Of a stretch of DNA of 64,000 nucleotides, positions 22,510-34,689 are shown in pieces (the stretch's first letter is position 1; the number at the start of each line of letters is the position of its first letter). The stretch lies in the NCBI GenBank assembly GCA_018857735.1, contig JABMCL010003732.1, positions 15,001 through 79,000 on the forward strand, in the 5' to 3' direction. The translations under genes were made by a program, and so were the position numbers. Origin of the DNA: Alviniconcha marisindica (lineage: Eukaryota; Mollusca; Gastropoda; Provannidae). Under the pieces are notes generated by a model, which saw only the letters and a list, made by a program, of their open reading frames with translations, ran no database searches and was not told the DNA's origin.

Positions 22510-23455
22510 ACGGGTTGCTTCCTGCTCCGCCTTTTCTCGTCGTGTTGGTTACACGTTTGTTACCAGTCGCTTCCTGCTCCGCCTTTTCTCGTCGTGTTGG
22601 TTACACGATTGTTACCAGCTGTTTCCTGCTCCGCCTTTTCTCATCGTGTTGGTTACACATTTGTTACCAGGCCCGTTGCTTCCTGCTCCGCCTTTTCTCG
22701 TCGTGTTGGTTACACGTTTGTTACCAGTTGCTTCCTGCTCCGCCTTTTCTCGTCGTGTTGGTTACACGTTTGTTACCAGCTGTTTCCTGCTCCGCCTTTT
22801 CTCATCGTGTTGGTTACACGTTTGTTACCAGTTGCTTCCGGCTTCTCGTCGTGTTGGTTACACGTTTGTTACCAGTTTGTTACCAATTGCTTCATGCTCT
22901 GCCTTTTCTCGTCGAGTTGGTTACATGTTTGTTACCGGTTGCTTCCTGCTCCGCCTTTTCTCGTTGTGTTGGTTACACGTTTATTACCAGTTGCTTCCTG
23001 CTCCACGTTTTCTCGTCGTGTTGGTTACACATTTGTTACCAGTTGACTTCTTCTCCGCCTTTTCTTGTTGTGTTGGTTACACGTTTCTTACCAGTTGCTT
23101 CCTGCTACACAGTTTCTCGTCGTGTTGGTTACACATTTGTTACCAGTTGCTTTCTGCTCCGCGTTTTCTCGTCGTGTTGGTTACACATTTATTACCAGTT
23201 GCTTTCTGATCCATTTTTTCTCGTCGTGTTGGTTACACATTTATTACCAGTTGCATTCTGCTCCGCCTTTTCTCGTCTTGTTGGTTATACGTTTGTTACC
23301 AGTTGCTTTTTGCTCCGTGTTTTCTCGTCGTGTTGGTTATACGTTCGTTACGAGTCACTTTCTGCTCCGCGTTTTCTCGTCGTGTTGGTTACACATTTAT
23401 TAGCAATAGCTTTCTGCTCCGCCTTTTCTCGACGTGCTGGTTACACGTTTGTTAG
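22510..23455. repeat. 52-bp minisatellite just downstream of the hyaluronidase stop
   Basis: About 18 copies of a 52-bp unit contain TTGCTTCCTGCTCCGCCTTT, CTCGTCGTGTTGGTTACACG and TTTGTTACCAG. Divergence rises to the right (CTCCGCG, ACACATTTATT variants). It lies about 130 bp past the stop codon, so it may be within the 3' UTR; no AATAAA was seen before it. Confidence 0.95.
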
Positions 23456-23524
23456 ACAAGTTTCCCAGTAGATTGGGATTAAAACGCAGTTGGTTGCAAA
23501 GAAAGTAGTTTTTTGTCGCTTGTT

Positions 23525-23534
23525 AGAGTGTGTG

Positions 23535-23578
<44 letters not shown>

Positions 23579-23580
23579 TG

Positions 23581-23659
<79 letters not shown>

Positions 23660-23674
23660 AGAGAGAAGAGAGAG

Positions 23675-23762
<88 letters not shown>

Positions 23763-23882
23763 ACACACACACGCACACACACGCACGCACGCAGGCACAC
23801 ACACACGTACGCATGCATGAACGCACGCACGCACACACACGCATACGCACACACACACACACGCACGCACGCACGCACACTA
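23525..23882. repeat. Compound microsatellite (GTGC)n-(GT)n-(GA)n-(CA)n-(CGCA)n
   Basis: The order GTGC, GT, GA then CA, CGCA is nearly self-complementary at its two ends: (CGTG)n at 23533-23580 against (CGCA)n at 23862-23880. A long fold-back structure is possible. Confidence 0.95.
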
Positions 23883-25248
<1,366 letters not shown>

Positions 25249-25866
25249 TTGAAATCCAAGGAGACAGTCGGAAATTCCTGGACCGTTTTAAAAGTTATTT
25301 TGGGTCACAAATATCATCGCAATCATTAAATGAGGTCCATATCTACAATTACAGCCGAAATCCGCAGCAAAAGGTGAGGGTTTTTTTGTTGGTTTTTTTC
25401 CCCGTATATTTTTGTCTTTGGTTGTTTTGAGCTGGCGGATTGCTCATTGCAAATGGCGAACGATGCCGACCAAGTGCTGCTAGGTAAGCGGCCTTGTTAA
25501 ACAAACAAGCTACGGCAATTAAAAACCACGGAAAATGTACGGGAAAAAATTGCAATCTGAGAACGTTGAGTCGTGAGCCCGTACGACTGTCTTGCCAAAA
25601 CTGATCGGCACTACTGAAGGAAGCGTTCACGTTGTTACTAGGAAACTAGGTCAAACGTCAAAGGGCAACATGCGCCGACTCGAACTGACAAGCAAAGACA
25701 AAAATATATGAAAAAAATCGCCTTTTGTTGCGGATTTTGGCTGTAATCGGTAGACTATGGATCTCACATTACAGTAATGACTGTAGTCAGTGATCATGAT
25801 ATTTGTGACCCAAAATAACTTTTAAAACTGACGGTCCAGGAATTTCCGACCGTCTCCTTAGATTTT
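25249..25866. mobile_element. DNA transposon remnant with about 130-bp terminal inverted repeats
   Basis: The left arm (AAGGAGACAGTCGGAAATTC, CTGGACCG, TTTTAAAAGTTATTTTGGGT, CACAAATATCAT, ATTACAGCC) pairs with the right arm read in reverse (GTCGGAAATTCCTGGACCGT and on) over about 130 bp with small indels. The interior has a plus-strand ATGGCGAACGATGCCGAC at about 25454 followed by a GTAAGC donor-like site, like a first coding exon. No transposase is present. It lies about 390 bp upstream of the CNK start codon. Confidence 0.8.
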
Positions 25867-26251
25867 ACCATTATGTGTGTTATACTATGCTTGTTCAGCA
25901 CTTTGAGCCGCAGGGTAGGCGCTTTACAAATTTCCATTATTATTTATTATTACTTATACTAACTCAGTCCAAGTGGCTAAGGGTTCAGTCGCACAAGCTA
26001 ACTCCAGCGGCTTCCATTTTTGCTTTCAGAGTTATTCACCTTTGACTCTGAAAGCAGTATAGGCAAAATAGAAGTCCAGAATCATACAACAATCACTGCG
26101 TTTCTAGCCAAACATAAAGCCTGACAGTGACATGCATCGCTCAATCACCGATTAGTTTTTCACTGACTCAGTGATAGACAGGAAGCTGGATACTGATGTT
26201 GGGAAATTAGCATTTTCTTCAGTGCCCGGAAGCTAACTCATTGGTAGGGAA

Positions 26252-26324
26252 ATGGCGTCCTACCAAGCACAACACATTCAGTTCGAGAACTGGACATGTC
26301 AGGAAGTTGCTAACTGGCTGCATG
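26252..26324 (+). CDS. CNK: CNK exon 1 (start codon, N-terminal SAM half)
   Basis: The ATG at 26252 has G at -3 and G at +4, a favourable context. The exon reads MASYQAQHIQFENWTCQEVA then NWLHG and leaves with one base of a split glycine codon at a GTAAGT donor. W-(S/T)-x-x-x-V-x-x-W-L-x-G is the opening helix of the CNK SAM domain. Joining to 31216 restores WLHGLDESV, matching WxxGLDD in CNK proteins. CNK is a scaffold that links Ras/Rho signalling to Raf at the plasma membrane. Untranslated exons may lie upstream; none is identifiable. Confidence 0.9.
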
Positions 26325-27300
26325 GTAAGTGGAGACAAAGCTGTTGTGTTCAGTTGTTTTTGATGTTTACGTGCGCGGCAGAAAAGCACCCTGTCTTTAG
26401 GCTGTACAGCCCCATCTGGTTTCAAATTTGTATTTACTTGGCCATCACTGACACTGACACTGACAGTTGACAAGCGGCCAGACTACATAAAAAATGTATG
26501 CTCTCGCAAGAGCCTACTCGTTTGAGTTGGGTTAGGGATAAGAAGAGACTAGACGTCGTCCGTGGCCCTGTTGGAAAAACCCAAAACAACAACAAAAAAG
26601 TTTTATTTGCGTGCATTTTAGTTTTTGTGACCTGGCACATTTTATTTTGTAGTCTTAAGGGAGGTAATTCATGATTATCTCAGATTTGGCAATGTCCAGG
26701 GGCCGCAAACACTTTTTAGAACTTGGGTTCAGCAAACGCAGTGTCTTAAAGTTAAAGAAAAAAAGAAAAAGAAAAAAATTGCATACAACCAAACATGATG
26801 CAAGACACACTGACAGCAATTTTTTAAAGCACGATCCTGCACTTATCTACTGTCTAGTCACACTGCCTCTCACACCTACTGCAGAATTCTGTGCAAGCCA
26901 ACCGATAACAGCAAGTGCAGTTTTTGGTATCCTTGACCTTGGGACCTTCCATGGCAATCAACATTTCTCACCGGTGCCTGGTTAGATCTTGAGGTCATGG
27001 ACTTTCACTGGTACCTGCCAATTCCAGGCTGGTTTGTTTTCCTTCTTGAGTAGGCAGCCTGTTGTCAACTGGCTCTGGAGAAAAAAATCCAAGCTTTTTG
27101 CACTGTCTTTTGTGACATGCTGAGCTGTGAAATGTGGTTGGTCCCACATGCAAATGAATGGTCGGAAACTAGTAATGTGCCAGAAACTGACATAGGCAGT
27201 GAACTACTGGGGTACCAATGAGCACATTTGATGTCACCCACCCAGGCTTGGCAGGTGTCAAAGCTGACATCAGAGACCGATTGAACAAGAGAGACTGCTT
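26325..27300. other. CNK intron 1, 5' part
   Basis: Mostly unique sequence. A 104-codon plus-strand open frame (26671-26985) has no recognisable domain and is lysine-rich by chance (AAAAAG runs). No tandem repeat. Confidence 0.45.
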
Positions 27301-27508
27301 GAAGCCTTAAAGGACAAGTCCAAGGTTAGGGGTGATTTTTGACACGATTTCCGCTAAAGCTCACTGAGAATGATGATGTAGGTGAAACTGTGATCTGAGG
27401 GTTATAAATGCACGAAAAAAGGCATTTTCTGTCGTACCGAAAGCGTCGCCATTACGCCCAAATCACGTGACCATATGCCTACTACGTCATCTGGGGAGTC
27501 ACTGCAAA

Positions 27509-27712
27509 ATGGCCAACTCAAGCTCCGAAGACGAAACTGATGCTTTGCCTGAGAGACCCACAAGGATACAGCCGTATCAGTTTGAGCCTGTCAGGCAGGA
27601 TTTTGACAGAGTACTGGAACATTGTGTCAGCTTCGAAGCAAACCCCATGCGGTATTCCATGGGGTTTGCGAAATCGCACTCACTGAAGTGCTTGCTACAC
27701 AAATGGACGTGA
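27509..27712 (+). pseudogene. Transposon-borne first exon with acidic IQPYQFEP motif
   Basis: The 67 codons open MANSSSEDETDALPERP, then TRIQPYQFEPVRQDF, resembling the acidic leader and (I)xPYxFEP motif found before a zinc-binding domain of P2X7-tail-like proteins that are abundant in invertebrate genomes. The second half runs into the palindrome and antisense THAP sequence, so the protein is truncated. It lies within CNK intron 1 but has no sign of being a CNK exon. Confidence 0.5.
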
Positions 27713-27864
27713 TGCGGTGCAGCAAGAAAGTCAGCTCGTTTGAACTGTATAAATTTAATCCACTTTTGCTTCACTGCGGGTTGATTGCATGGGAGCTCAT
27801 ACATTGTTATACCTGGGGTCGTCTGCGAATTGTTACAGTTCATGGCAACACAGTAGGCCGGCAT
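27577..27864 (-). pseudogene. THAP-domain fragment
   Basis: The 95-codon minus-strand frame has the full C2CH signature of THAP zinc fingers: MPAYCVAMNC at the start, W-(I)KF in the middle (KQKWIKFIQF), and HLCSKHFSECDF, with the terminal AVPTIF-like part missing. THAP domains are DNA-binding and often belong to transposases. The frame continues only 30 residues past the palindrome at 27638-27669, so it is a truncated relic. Confidence 0.75.
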
Positions 27865-28001
27865 AGTTAACTTTTTTGTCGACTACATGCATACACAGTT
27901 TACTGAAGAATCTAAGATGGCAACCGTACTGACTCCCCAGACTGACGTCACTTCCGGGAAAGATCACGTGACTGATGGAGAACCCGAGACTGTAGTCTCG
28001 G

Positions 28002-28455
28002 CCAGCCTACAGAAAATAAAATGATTAAAAACCCAATTAAACATTTATTTTATATTTTTTATTTCATTAAATCTGAAACTAGTGACTCATTTGTCAATCA
28101 TTTTGATGGTCATTTTGCATACTTAAAAACCTTGGACTTTTACTTTAAATTAAGATGCATTCTGTCATCCAGATCTGGACTTTTTTGCTTAAAAATACAT
28201 TTTACACAGTAAATGCATGGCCATGGGTTTTGAGCAATTGTGTGACTGTGAGTCAGTGAGAGGGGTATATTGCGAATAGAATTTAGAAAACACTTCTCTT
28301 TTTTTTCCTGTGTATTTGCGACACCTGAAAGTTTGTCACAGTTGGCTTTGCTTCCTTGGAGTTTATAATAGATAATAGTAAAATTATAACTGTATCCAAT
28401 AATACATGCAGTATAAACTATAATTTAGTTTCAACTGAGAATTTCAAATACTGAA
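28002..28455. other. AT-rich intron spacer
   Basis: No repeat, exon or transposon end recognised. Confidence 0.4.
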
Positions 28456-30343
28456 ATAGACCCCTTTTGTTTATCTGGTTGTCGCACTGCGACAACCAAT
28501 CAGTTGGCTACTAAGTTCTACAACTCCTTCAAAGTGGATGTAGGGGGGAACGTGCTGACACTGACTTAGAGCGTACTGAGATTTGACTGGGCTGAATCAT
28601 TTTAGATGCCCACAGACTTCATAAAATTTCCAGTTAATTCAATCCGTTGACTGACAAAAAAGCTCTGGCACCTGGCTGGCCATTGGTGGTATTATTTTTA
28701 TGCGATCCGCCTAGGTGTGTGTGTGGGGGTTGGTGTGCGTGCGTGTATGTGTGTGTGGGCACATGCACGGAAACCTATGAAAACGTGGTGTGTGTGTGTG
28801 TGTGTGCCGCGTCAGTGCGAACGCACATGCTGGCGACTCTATGAGTGCGGGGTGTTTGTGTTTCAGTGTGCGTCAGTTTCACTTTGTTTTGTATGACTAA
28901 GTATGTGTAGTGATGTATTATTATGCTATTGCTTTTGTGTGTGAGCATTTATACATTCCATACTTTAATTAAATGACAAAGCTCTTTGAGTCACTCAACT
29001 CGCACCCATTATTTATTTGCTGCAGGCTATAGTCTTTTGACTTTGTGGTTTGGTGGTGTGTTTACCATTAGGTTTGTCGTAGTCCGCCTTTCTATTAATT
29101 TTGTCAGGTCAAGCTAAGTACTTCTTTATTCCATTTAAAGGAACAAGTAAACCAACCCCCTTCCTCCCCCCCCCCCCCAAAAAAAACAAAAAAAACACAC
29201 ACCCCAACAAAACAAGAGCATATTAAATAAACAATTAAATAAAATTAAAAGAACAAAAAAGAAAGATAATGACCATATGTATAAATGATTCAAAATTTAA
29301 TAGTGCGCAACAACAGACAGACAGTACTGATGTAAACATTATTAGATAGAATAATATTGGTTACAGAAATGCGCTGTAAAATAAACAGTAGCTCATATAT
29401 ATATATAGATCTTCAGATATGATTAATAGGCTATATTATACTCGGCACAAGTATAATCAGTATTTTCATCCTGTCCGCCTTCACACCCACACCCATACAC
29501 CATATCACTGCCTCCCACACATCCACATGCTCACATACATACACCCACCCTCATACCTCGTGTGCGGGCGCACGTGCATACACGCACGCACACACACAAA
29601 TAATGGACCAAGCCAGGTAGCCTCATAAATTATTTCTAAAACAGGATGAAAATCGGCATGAATTAGTGAAAGCTGTTACAGAGAGAGACAGACAGAGACA
29701 AAGAGAGAGAGAGAGAGTTAGCCTAAACGATTGTACATAATTATAGTAAAATGTAAGGTAAGAGATCAGAAATGAAAGGTCTAACACAGCAACACACTCA
29801 TCCTCACATGCACACCGTGACACTAGTGACACGTCCTGCCGGCAACTGACAGCCTAATCACTGTTAATACTGCAGTTACTCCCCCTGCCTCCCTCACGCA
29901 CACACATTCTCTCATTCTAACAACAGTGTATATATATATACTGTAGTAATTAAGTGCACAGCCGGTACACTTGAATAAGATGAGGAAAAGAAGAAGGAAA
30001 AAAAACGTAAAAAAACTAAAACTTCATTCTCAACAGACTGGGCCAGGGATCATTCTTGAGTCAGCACCGCGGAATACGATACTTTGCCTCATTTTTACCG
30101 AATCTAAATGACAGACGTTCCGTGGGATTCCTGGCTTTTATTTGACCAGTGATGCAGTGGATTATACGGCAGTGATCTTTTGCGCCCATCTTGTCGCCGT
30201 GAAATGCGAGGTTTTCACTGCTACTAGTGACTAGGGAAGTACAGCTATGCGCTCGGCCAGCAACCCAGTTCCCCCCTACTTCCGGCAGATTTTACATGCC
30301 AGTCCATTGCGCATGCGTGAAAATCTAAGTGAAAGGGGTCTAT
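28456..30343. mobile_element. Candidate 1.9-kb DNA element with TAGACCCCTTT ends
   Basis: The left end ATAGACCCCTTTTG (28456) and the right end GAAAGGGGTCTAT (to 30343) are inverted repeats of 12-13 bp. A subterminal GTAGGGGGGAAC (about 28540) also recurs inverted near 30269-30281. The interior has GT-rich tracts and (AC)n, without a transposase. No clear target duplication. Confidence 0.5.
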
Positions 30344-31087
30344 GCATGATAATCAGCTGCATTGCGCTTTGCACTTTGCTAAGTGTTTTGAAGACATTGG
30401 CTTTACCTTTATATTCACAAGGTCACACTCAGTGATGCCTCTTACAAGTCAGACTCAAAGCTGTAGGCAAAACTAAACTTGCGTGAAAATTAAAAGTTCT
30501 GAACTGATCAAGTTCAACTTGAAACCTTGTGTAGTTTTCACAGTATGCATGATCAAGCTCAAGTGCTTCATTCTTATCATGTTGACATACATATTAATTA
30601 TATGTATACCTATTAGTATTAGTATTACTTTTTTACAATTTTAGGGGGAAAAAGCTGGATATGGTAAAAGCCTTAGGTTTTCTTGGATACTGTTTAGCTT
30701 TGTGTGGAATCTTTTACTGTGACTGTTGTGTGAGCCTAGCGCCTCTGCATGAAAATTACCTCTAGTGTTAGTAATTTACAGAGATAGTAATTAGTATGGT
30801 TATATCATGATCATACCAGATTCAACGACCTTGAAGGTTTGATCTGTTTTCAAGGTCACACAGTGTAGAAACGTAATGAAATTATATTTAAATTTTTATG
30901 CAAAGTATACAAGTTACAGTTCTGAAATGTGACTCGGGTGGTAAGTTGATTGCACTTTTAGTGATATTTATAGAAAATGAGAAATAGTACTGATAATGTA
31001 ATGGTAGTAATACTGATACCACTTTACTAGTGATAGTCATAATGCTGTGTTGATGAAATATTCTTTTTGAATGTATTCATCATTTCA
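30344..31087. other. CNK intron 1, 3' part
   Basis: AT-rich unique sequence with no recognised feature. Confidence 0.4.
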
Positions 31088-31122
31088 TGTGTGTGTGTGT
31101 GTGATTTGTGTGTCACTGTGTG

Positions 31123-31170
<48 letters not shown>

Positions 31171-31215
31171 CATTTGTGTGTCACTGTGTGTGTGTGTGTG
31201 TGTGTGTGTGTTCAG
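31088..31215. repeat. (GT)n serving as the tract before a 3' splice site
   Basis: Nearly continuous (GT)n interrupted by ATTTGTGTGTCACTG (twice, so partly a higher-order duplicate). It ends GTGTGTTCAG at the acceptor of CNK exon 2. The usual polypyrimidine tract is replaced by alternating GT. Confidence 0.9.
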
Positions 31216-31379
31216 GCTTGGATGAGTCAGTGGCGCAGTATGTGCCACTGTTCCATGTGAATGGAGTGGACGGGCGAAAGCTGTTGATGCTGAACCATGC
31301 AGACCTGGAGAAGATTGGCATCAACAAACTGGGTCACCAGGAGCTGGTGTTGGAGGCTGTTGACCTTTTGCGTTCTCTG
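31216..31379 (+). CDS. CNK: CNK exon 2 (rest of SAM domain)
   Basis: Two leading bases complete the glycine codon of exon 1; it ends in phase 0 at GTGGGT. It reads LDESVAQYVPLFHVNGVDGR, KLLMLNHADLEKIGINKLGH, and QELVLEAVDLLRSL. The L-x-x-L-G/I-x-x-x-G-H-x-E-x-(I/V)-L-x-A-V-x-L-L pattern is the SAM C-terminal half of CNK proteins. With exon 1 it fills residues 1-79. Confidence 0.95.
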
Positions 31380-32337
31380 GTGGGTGCACTGGGAGCTTTG
31401 TCAGCTGTTAGTGAGTCTGACCCAGTTGTGCTGTGAACTTTTGTCTCAAAGTAATTATGCAAAGGTAGTAATACTAATAGTATGGGTGAGTGATTATTGT
31501 TGTTTTATTTCTGACTTAATTTTATATTTTATTCAAAACTTGTGGGTAAGTCAGTTTGAGTTATTTCCCCCCCCCCCCCCCCCTCCCCTTCAGCCTTAAG
31601 AATAAGAACAAGGTCCCAGTTCAAAGAGGTTATGGTCACTGTACTGGCACAAAGTGACAAAATAAACTATAATATAGTATAAAGATAGTGCCATCTTTCG
31701 CTTTCACTCAGTGAAACTTTCAGTCACCAGAAAATACAGACCAAAGTGTTTATGCTTATTTTTATTTTTATTTAACAAGGTAACCATAGAAAGCTAACAC
31801 TGTAACAGTAAAAGTAACATTGACATAGTAACATAACAGCCCTTCCACCAGATGATGTTTTTGTGGTGGTTCATTTTGTCCTTCATCTTCTTGCTGTGGA
31901 CCCAGCCCACCATCCTGAGACTTGGGTACGGGTGGGGGTTAGGGCCATCAGACGCAAGTTTCTCAGTGCCAGATAATATATATATATATATAATATATAT
32001 AATATATAAATCCACCACAACACCATGTCAGCCTTTAGTCTGAGCGTCTGCTCTCACTCTCACCTACTCTCATTCTACCTTGTAGTACTTCTGCCTGCTC
32101 TCACATACTGTCATTCTACCTTCTAGTACTTTGTCCGCTCTCACCTACTGTCAGCGTGTCTTTCTAACCCCACCAAAGATGTTGGAACTTCTCATACTTA
32201 TGGAAGCTGCATGCATAATTATTGTTGTAGTTTTCAGTTTAAGCTGTAAAGCTCTTTCAGCTTCAAACACATGTAAAGTGAAGATCAGGCGAGATCCAGC
32301 GCATTAGAAGTGCCTTTCTGATTGCTGACTGTTTCAG
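31380..32337. other. CNK intron 2
   Basis: It holds a C run (about 31567-31583), an (AT)n tract (31976-32006), and a TCTCACCTACTCTCATTCTA block repeated about three times (32050-32155). The acceptor is GACTGTTTCAG. Confidence 0.6.
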
Positions 32338-32561
32338 CGCTACACCCTGGACACGGAGAACCTGCAGTTCATGGCGCTGCAGGTGGGCTGCAAGGCCCGC
32401 AACCTGGTGGCGGAAATACAGCTGCGGCAGGGGGAGAATGACCAGAATCGAGCCAACATGCTGCGTGGGGAGCTGCAGCGCAAGCGACTGACCATCACGG
32501 TGCTGTCCTACGTAGCGGACATGCTGGCCACATTGAAGAGCCTGGTGTCATGGCTGGACAG
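32338..32561 (+). CDS. CNK: CNK exon 3 (CRIC region, first part)
   Basis: Phase 0 entry and phase 2 exit at GTGGGT. It reads RYTLDTENLQFMALQVGCKA, then RNLVAEIQLRQGENDQ, then TVLSYVADMLATLKSLVSWL and D plus a split R. TENLQ, then a helix with LA/VAEI, and (D)xxAxxKSLxSWLDR are landmarks of the CRIC (conserved region in CNK) that follows SAM. Residues about 80-154. Confidence 0.95.
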
Positions 32562-32764
32562 GTGGGTGGCAGCATTTGGCGCAGCACCTTGCTCACTCTC
32601 ACAGTGTTTCTCGCAGCGTCTGCAGGGCTCCTTGAACTACTTTCTAGGCTGCAAAGTGTAATAATAATGACAATCATAACGAAATATTTATAAAGCGTGA
32701 ACCTCTAGCATAGAGTTCGGCACACTGTACAAAACAGAAATATGAACTATACATGTTGCAACAC

Positions 32765-33255
32765 ATCAAGCAGAAAATGACAGTAACAGTGACTGCTACT
32801 TGTAATTGTATACACCTGTGAACAGTAAAAAAGTAAAACCCGGGGCCCAAAAACTTGTAAATTGTATACACCTGTGAATTCACTAATGATGCAAACACCT
32901 GTGTGATCCACAATAACAGTGACTGCTACTTGTAATTGTATACACCTGTGAATTCACTAATGATGCAAACACCTGTGTGATCCACAATAACAGTGACTGC
33001 TACTTGTATACACCTGTGAATTCACTGATGATGTGAACACCTGTGTGATCCACAATAATGATGACTGCTACTTGTATACACGTGTAAATTCACTGATGAT
33101 GCAAACACGTGTGTGATCCACAATAATGATGACTGCTACTTGTATACACCTGTGAATTCACTGATGATGCAAACACCTGTGTGATCCACATTAACAGTGA
33201 CAGCTACTTGTATACAGGTGCAAATTCACTAATGAAGCAGACACCTGTGTGCTCC
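32765..33255. repeat. About 75-bp minisatellite
   Basis: Six copies contain GTGACTGCTACTTGTATACA, CCTGTGAATTCACTAATGAT and GTGATCCACAATAA. The last unit runs up to about 70 bp before exon 4. Upstream, at 32660-32740, TAATAATAATGACAATCATA with a TTTATAAAGCGTGAAC block looks like an inverted LINE tail. Confidence 0.9.
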
Positions 33256-33325
33256 ACAATATTGAATGTATGAACTGTTGCACATCAACTCTGTGCTCAT
33301 TTTCCTGTACTCCTTACTTTCACAG

Positions 33326-33455
33326 GGCACCGTTTGAAGGCATCTACGACATATGTCGAATGCGAAACTCTGTGGTGAAGCTTGGCCTTGACCTTGTGAC
33401 TGTGACTCAACGCGAGTCAAGCTATGTGGATCCAGAGGAGGCCATCATCAAGGCA
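33326..33455 (+). CDS. CNK: CNK exon 4 (CRIC region)
   Basis: One leading base completes arginine; it reads APFEGIYDICRMRNSVVKLG, LDLVTVTQRESSYVDPEEAI and IKA, and ends in phase 0 at GTGAGT. (R/S)PF at the start, then a helix with (L)xLxTxVQ-like spacing, matches CNK CRIC. Confidence 0.93.
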
Positions 33456-33524
33456 GTGAGTCCTTCATGGAACTTGGCTCAAACCAGCCTCGCTTGTTGA
33501 GAAGGGGACTAAATTGTCTTAAAC

Positions 33525-33808
33525 AGAAATTCTGTTAGAATTGCAGAATGGGGTAACGTCCACTTGTAATTCTGTTAGAATTGCAGAATGGGGTAACGTC
33601 CACTTGTAATTCTGTTAGAATTGCAGAATGGGGTAACGTCCACTTGTAATTCTGTTAGAATTGCAGAATGGGGTAATGTCCACTTGTAATTCTGTTAGAA
33701 TTGCAGAATGGGGTAATGTCCACTTGTAATTCTGTTAGAATTGCAGAATGGGGTAACGCCCACTTGTAATTCTGTTAGAATTGCAGAATGGGGTAACGTC
33801 CACTTGCA
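33525..33808. repeat. 40-bp minisatellite
   Basis: Seven nearly perfect units contain AATTCTGTTAGAATTGCAGA and ATGGGGTAACGTCCACTTGT. TTCTGTTAGAA gives each unit a short palindrome. Very low divergence implies recent expansion. Confidence 0.95.
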
Positions 33809-34039
33809 GGGGCCCCTCAAAAATCAGCAACAGACAGGGTGGGGACAAAAAACGTCATCAGAACAAAAGCAGCAGAACATTATTTTGTGATGTCTTTTTT
33901 GTTTTTGTTTTTAATCAGATGCTCCATTTACTTACCAAAGTTCAAAACTCTTTAAGCTGTAGAAAGCACAGTTTGTCGCCCTGCTATAACCATCATGGCT
34001 GACTGGGTGTTAAAAATCAGTTATTGGACACGTCAGTTA

Positions 34040-34500
34040 TTCAGTTATTCAGTTTATTGACATCAACTTTGATCAGTTGAACAGGCTGCAAAAAGTTAAA
34101 AACCATGCAGGAAAGTTGTTGTTTTTTACAAATACAGACATGACCACTTTAGACCACTTCTCAAAGCACTTTAATGGCTGCCAGTCAAAGAAAAGATAAT
34201 TTTCAAGATAGCCATCTTTGTTTTCCAATTCTTTGATGGCACCCTGCTACAATACCTGTCATCATGTCTCTCTGCGCACTCTTGTCTCATACTTCCTGTT
34301 CTAGCTCTAAAACATGACTCTTTCATGTGCGAGGTGGAAGCTTAAGGGCTTTGGTTGCTGGTCGTTCTCTGTTCAAGCTGTTCTTGTCTGGAGCAACCTT
34401 CCTGCTCACATCCGACACTGCCGCTCTCTCTCTCTCTCACAGTTGACTTCTCTTAAAGCCTTGCTCTTTACTTCTGCCTGCTCTGGGCTGCTCTAACCTG
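34040..34500 (+). mobile_element. L2/CR1-like LINE 3' fragment, degraded
   Basis: On the plus strand across frames: DQLNRLQKVKNHAGKLL, a LKALHWLPVKEKIIFK-like block, FFDGTLLQYLSS, then VLVWSNLPAHIRHC and LTSLKALLFT. This is the ORF2 C-terminal order with many frame breaks. Confidence 0.65.
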
Positions 34501-34689
34501 CTTGCAGTCATTAGAGCTGCACCTGAACATTTTCTTTCTTTTTTCATGTTTTCATGCTGACATCTTCGAGGACTGACTGGTGATTATTGAAGGGGGGAGG
34601 GGTGGGGGGTGGACATGTGCATGCAGGGGAGACTGGGGGGTAGTGGGGTAAGTGATGTAGATGATGGGCTCATATGATGGAGTACTATA

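Larger units (their letters stand above)
27420..28001. mobile_element. Collapsed two-gene DNA transposon with inward first exons
   Basis: The left flank (ATCACGTGACC, CTACGTCATCTGGGGAGTCA at 27463-27502) and the right flank read in reverse (GTCACGTGATC, GACGTCAGTCTGGGGAGTCA, 27973-27930) are inverted repeats of about 55 bp. Just inside each is a start codon pointing inward: MANSSSEDETDALPERP (plus, 27509) and MPAYCVAMNC (minus, 27864). The two frames run into each other at a palindrome (27638-27669). This fits a two-gene element whose middle was deleted. A further palindrome CCGAGACTGTAGTCTCGG is at 27984-28001. Outer limits are approximate. Confidence 0.6.
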
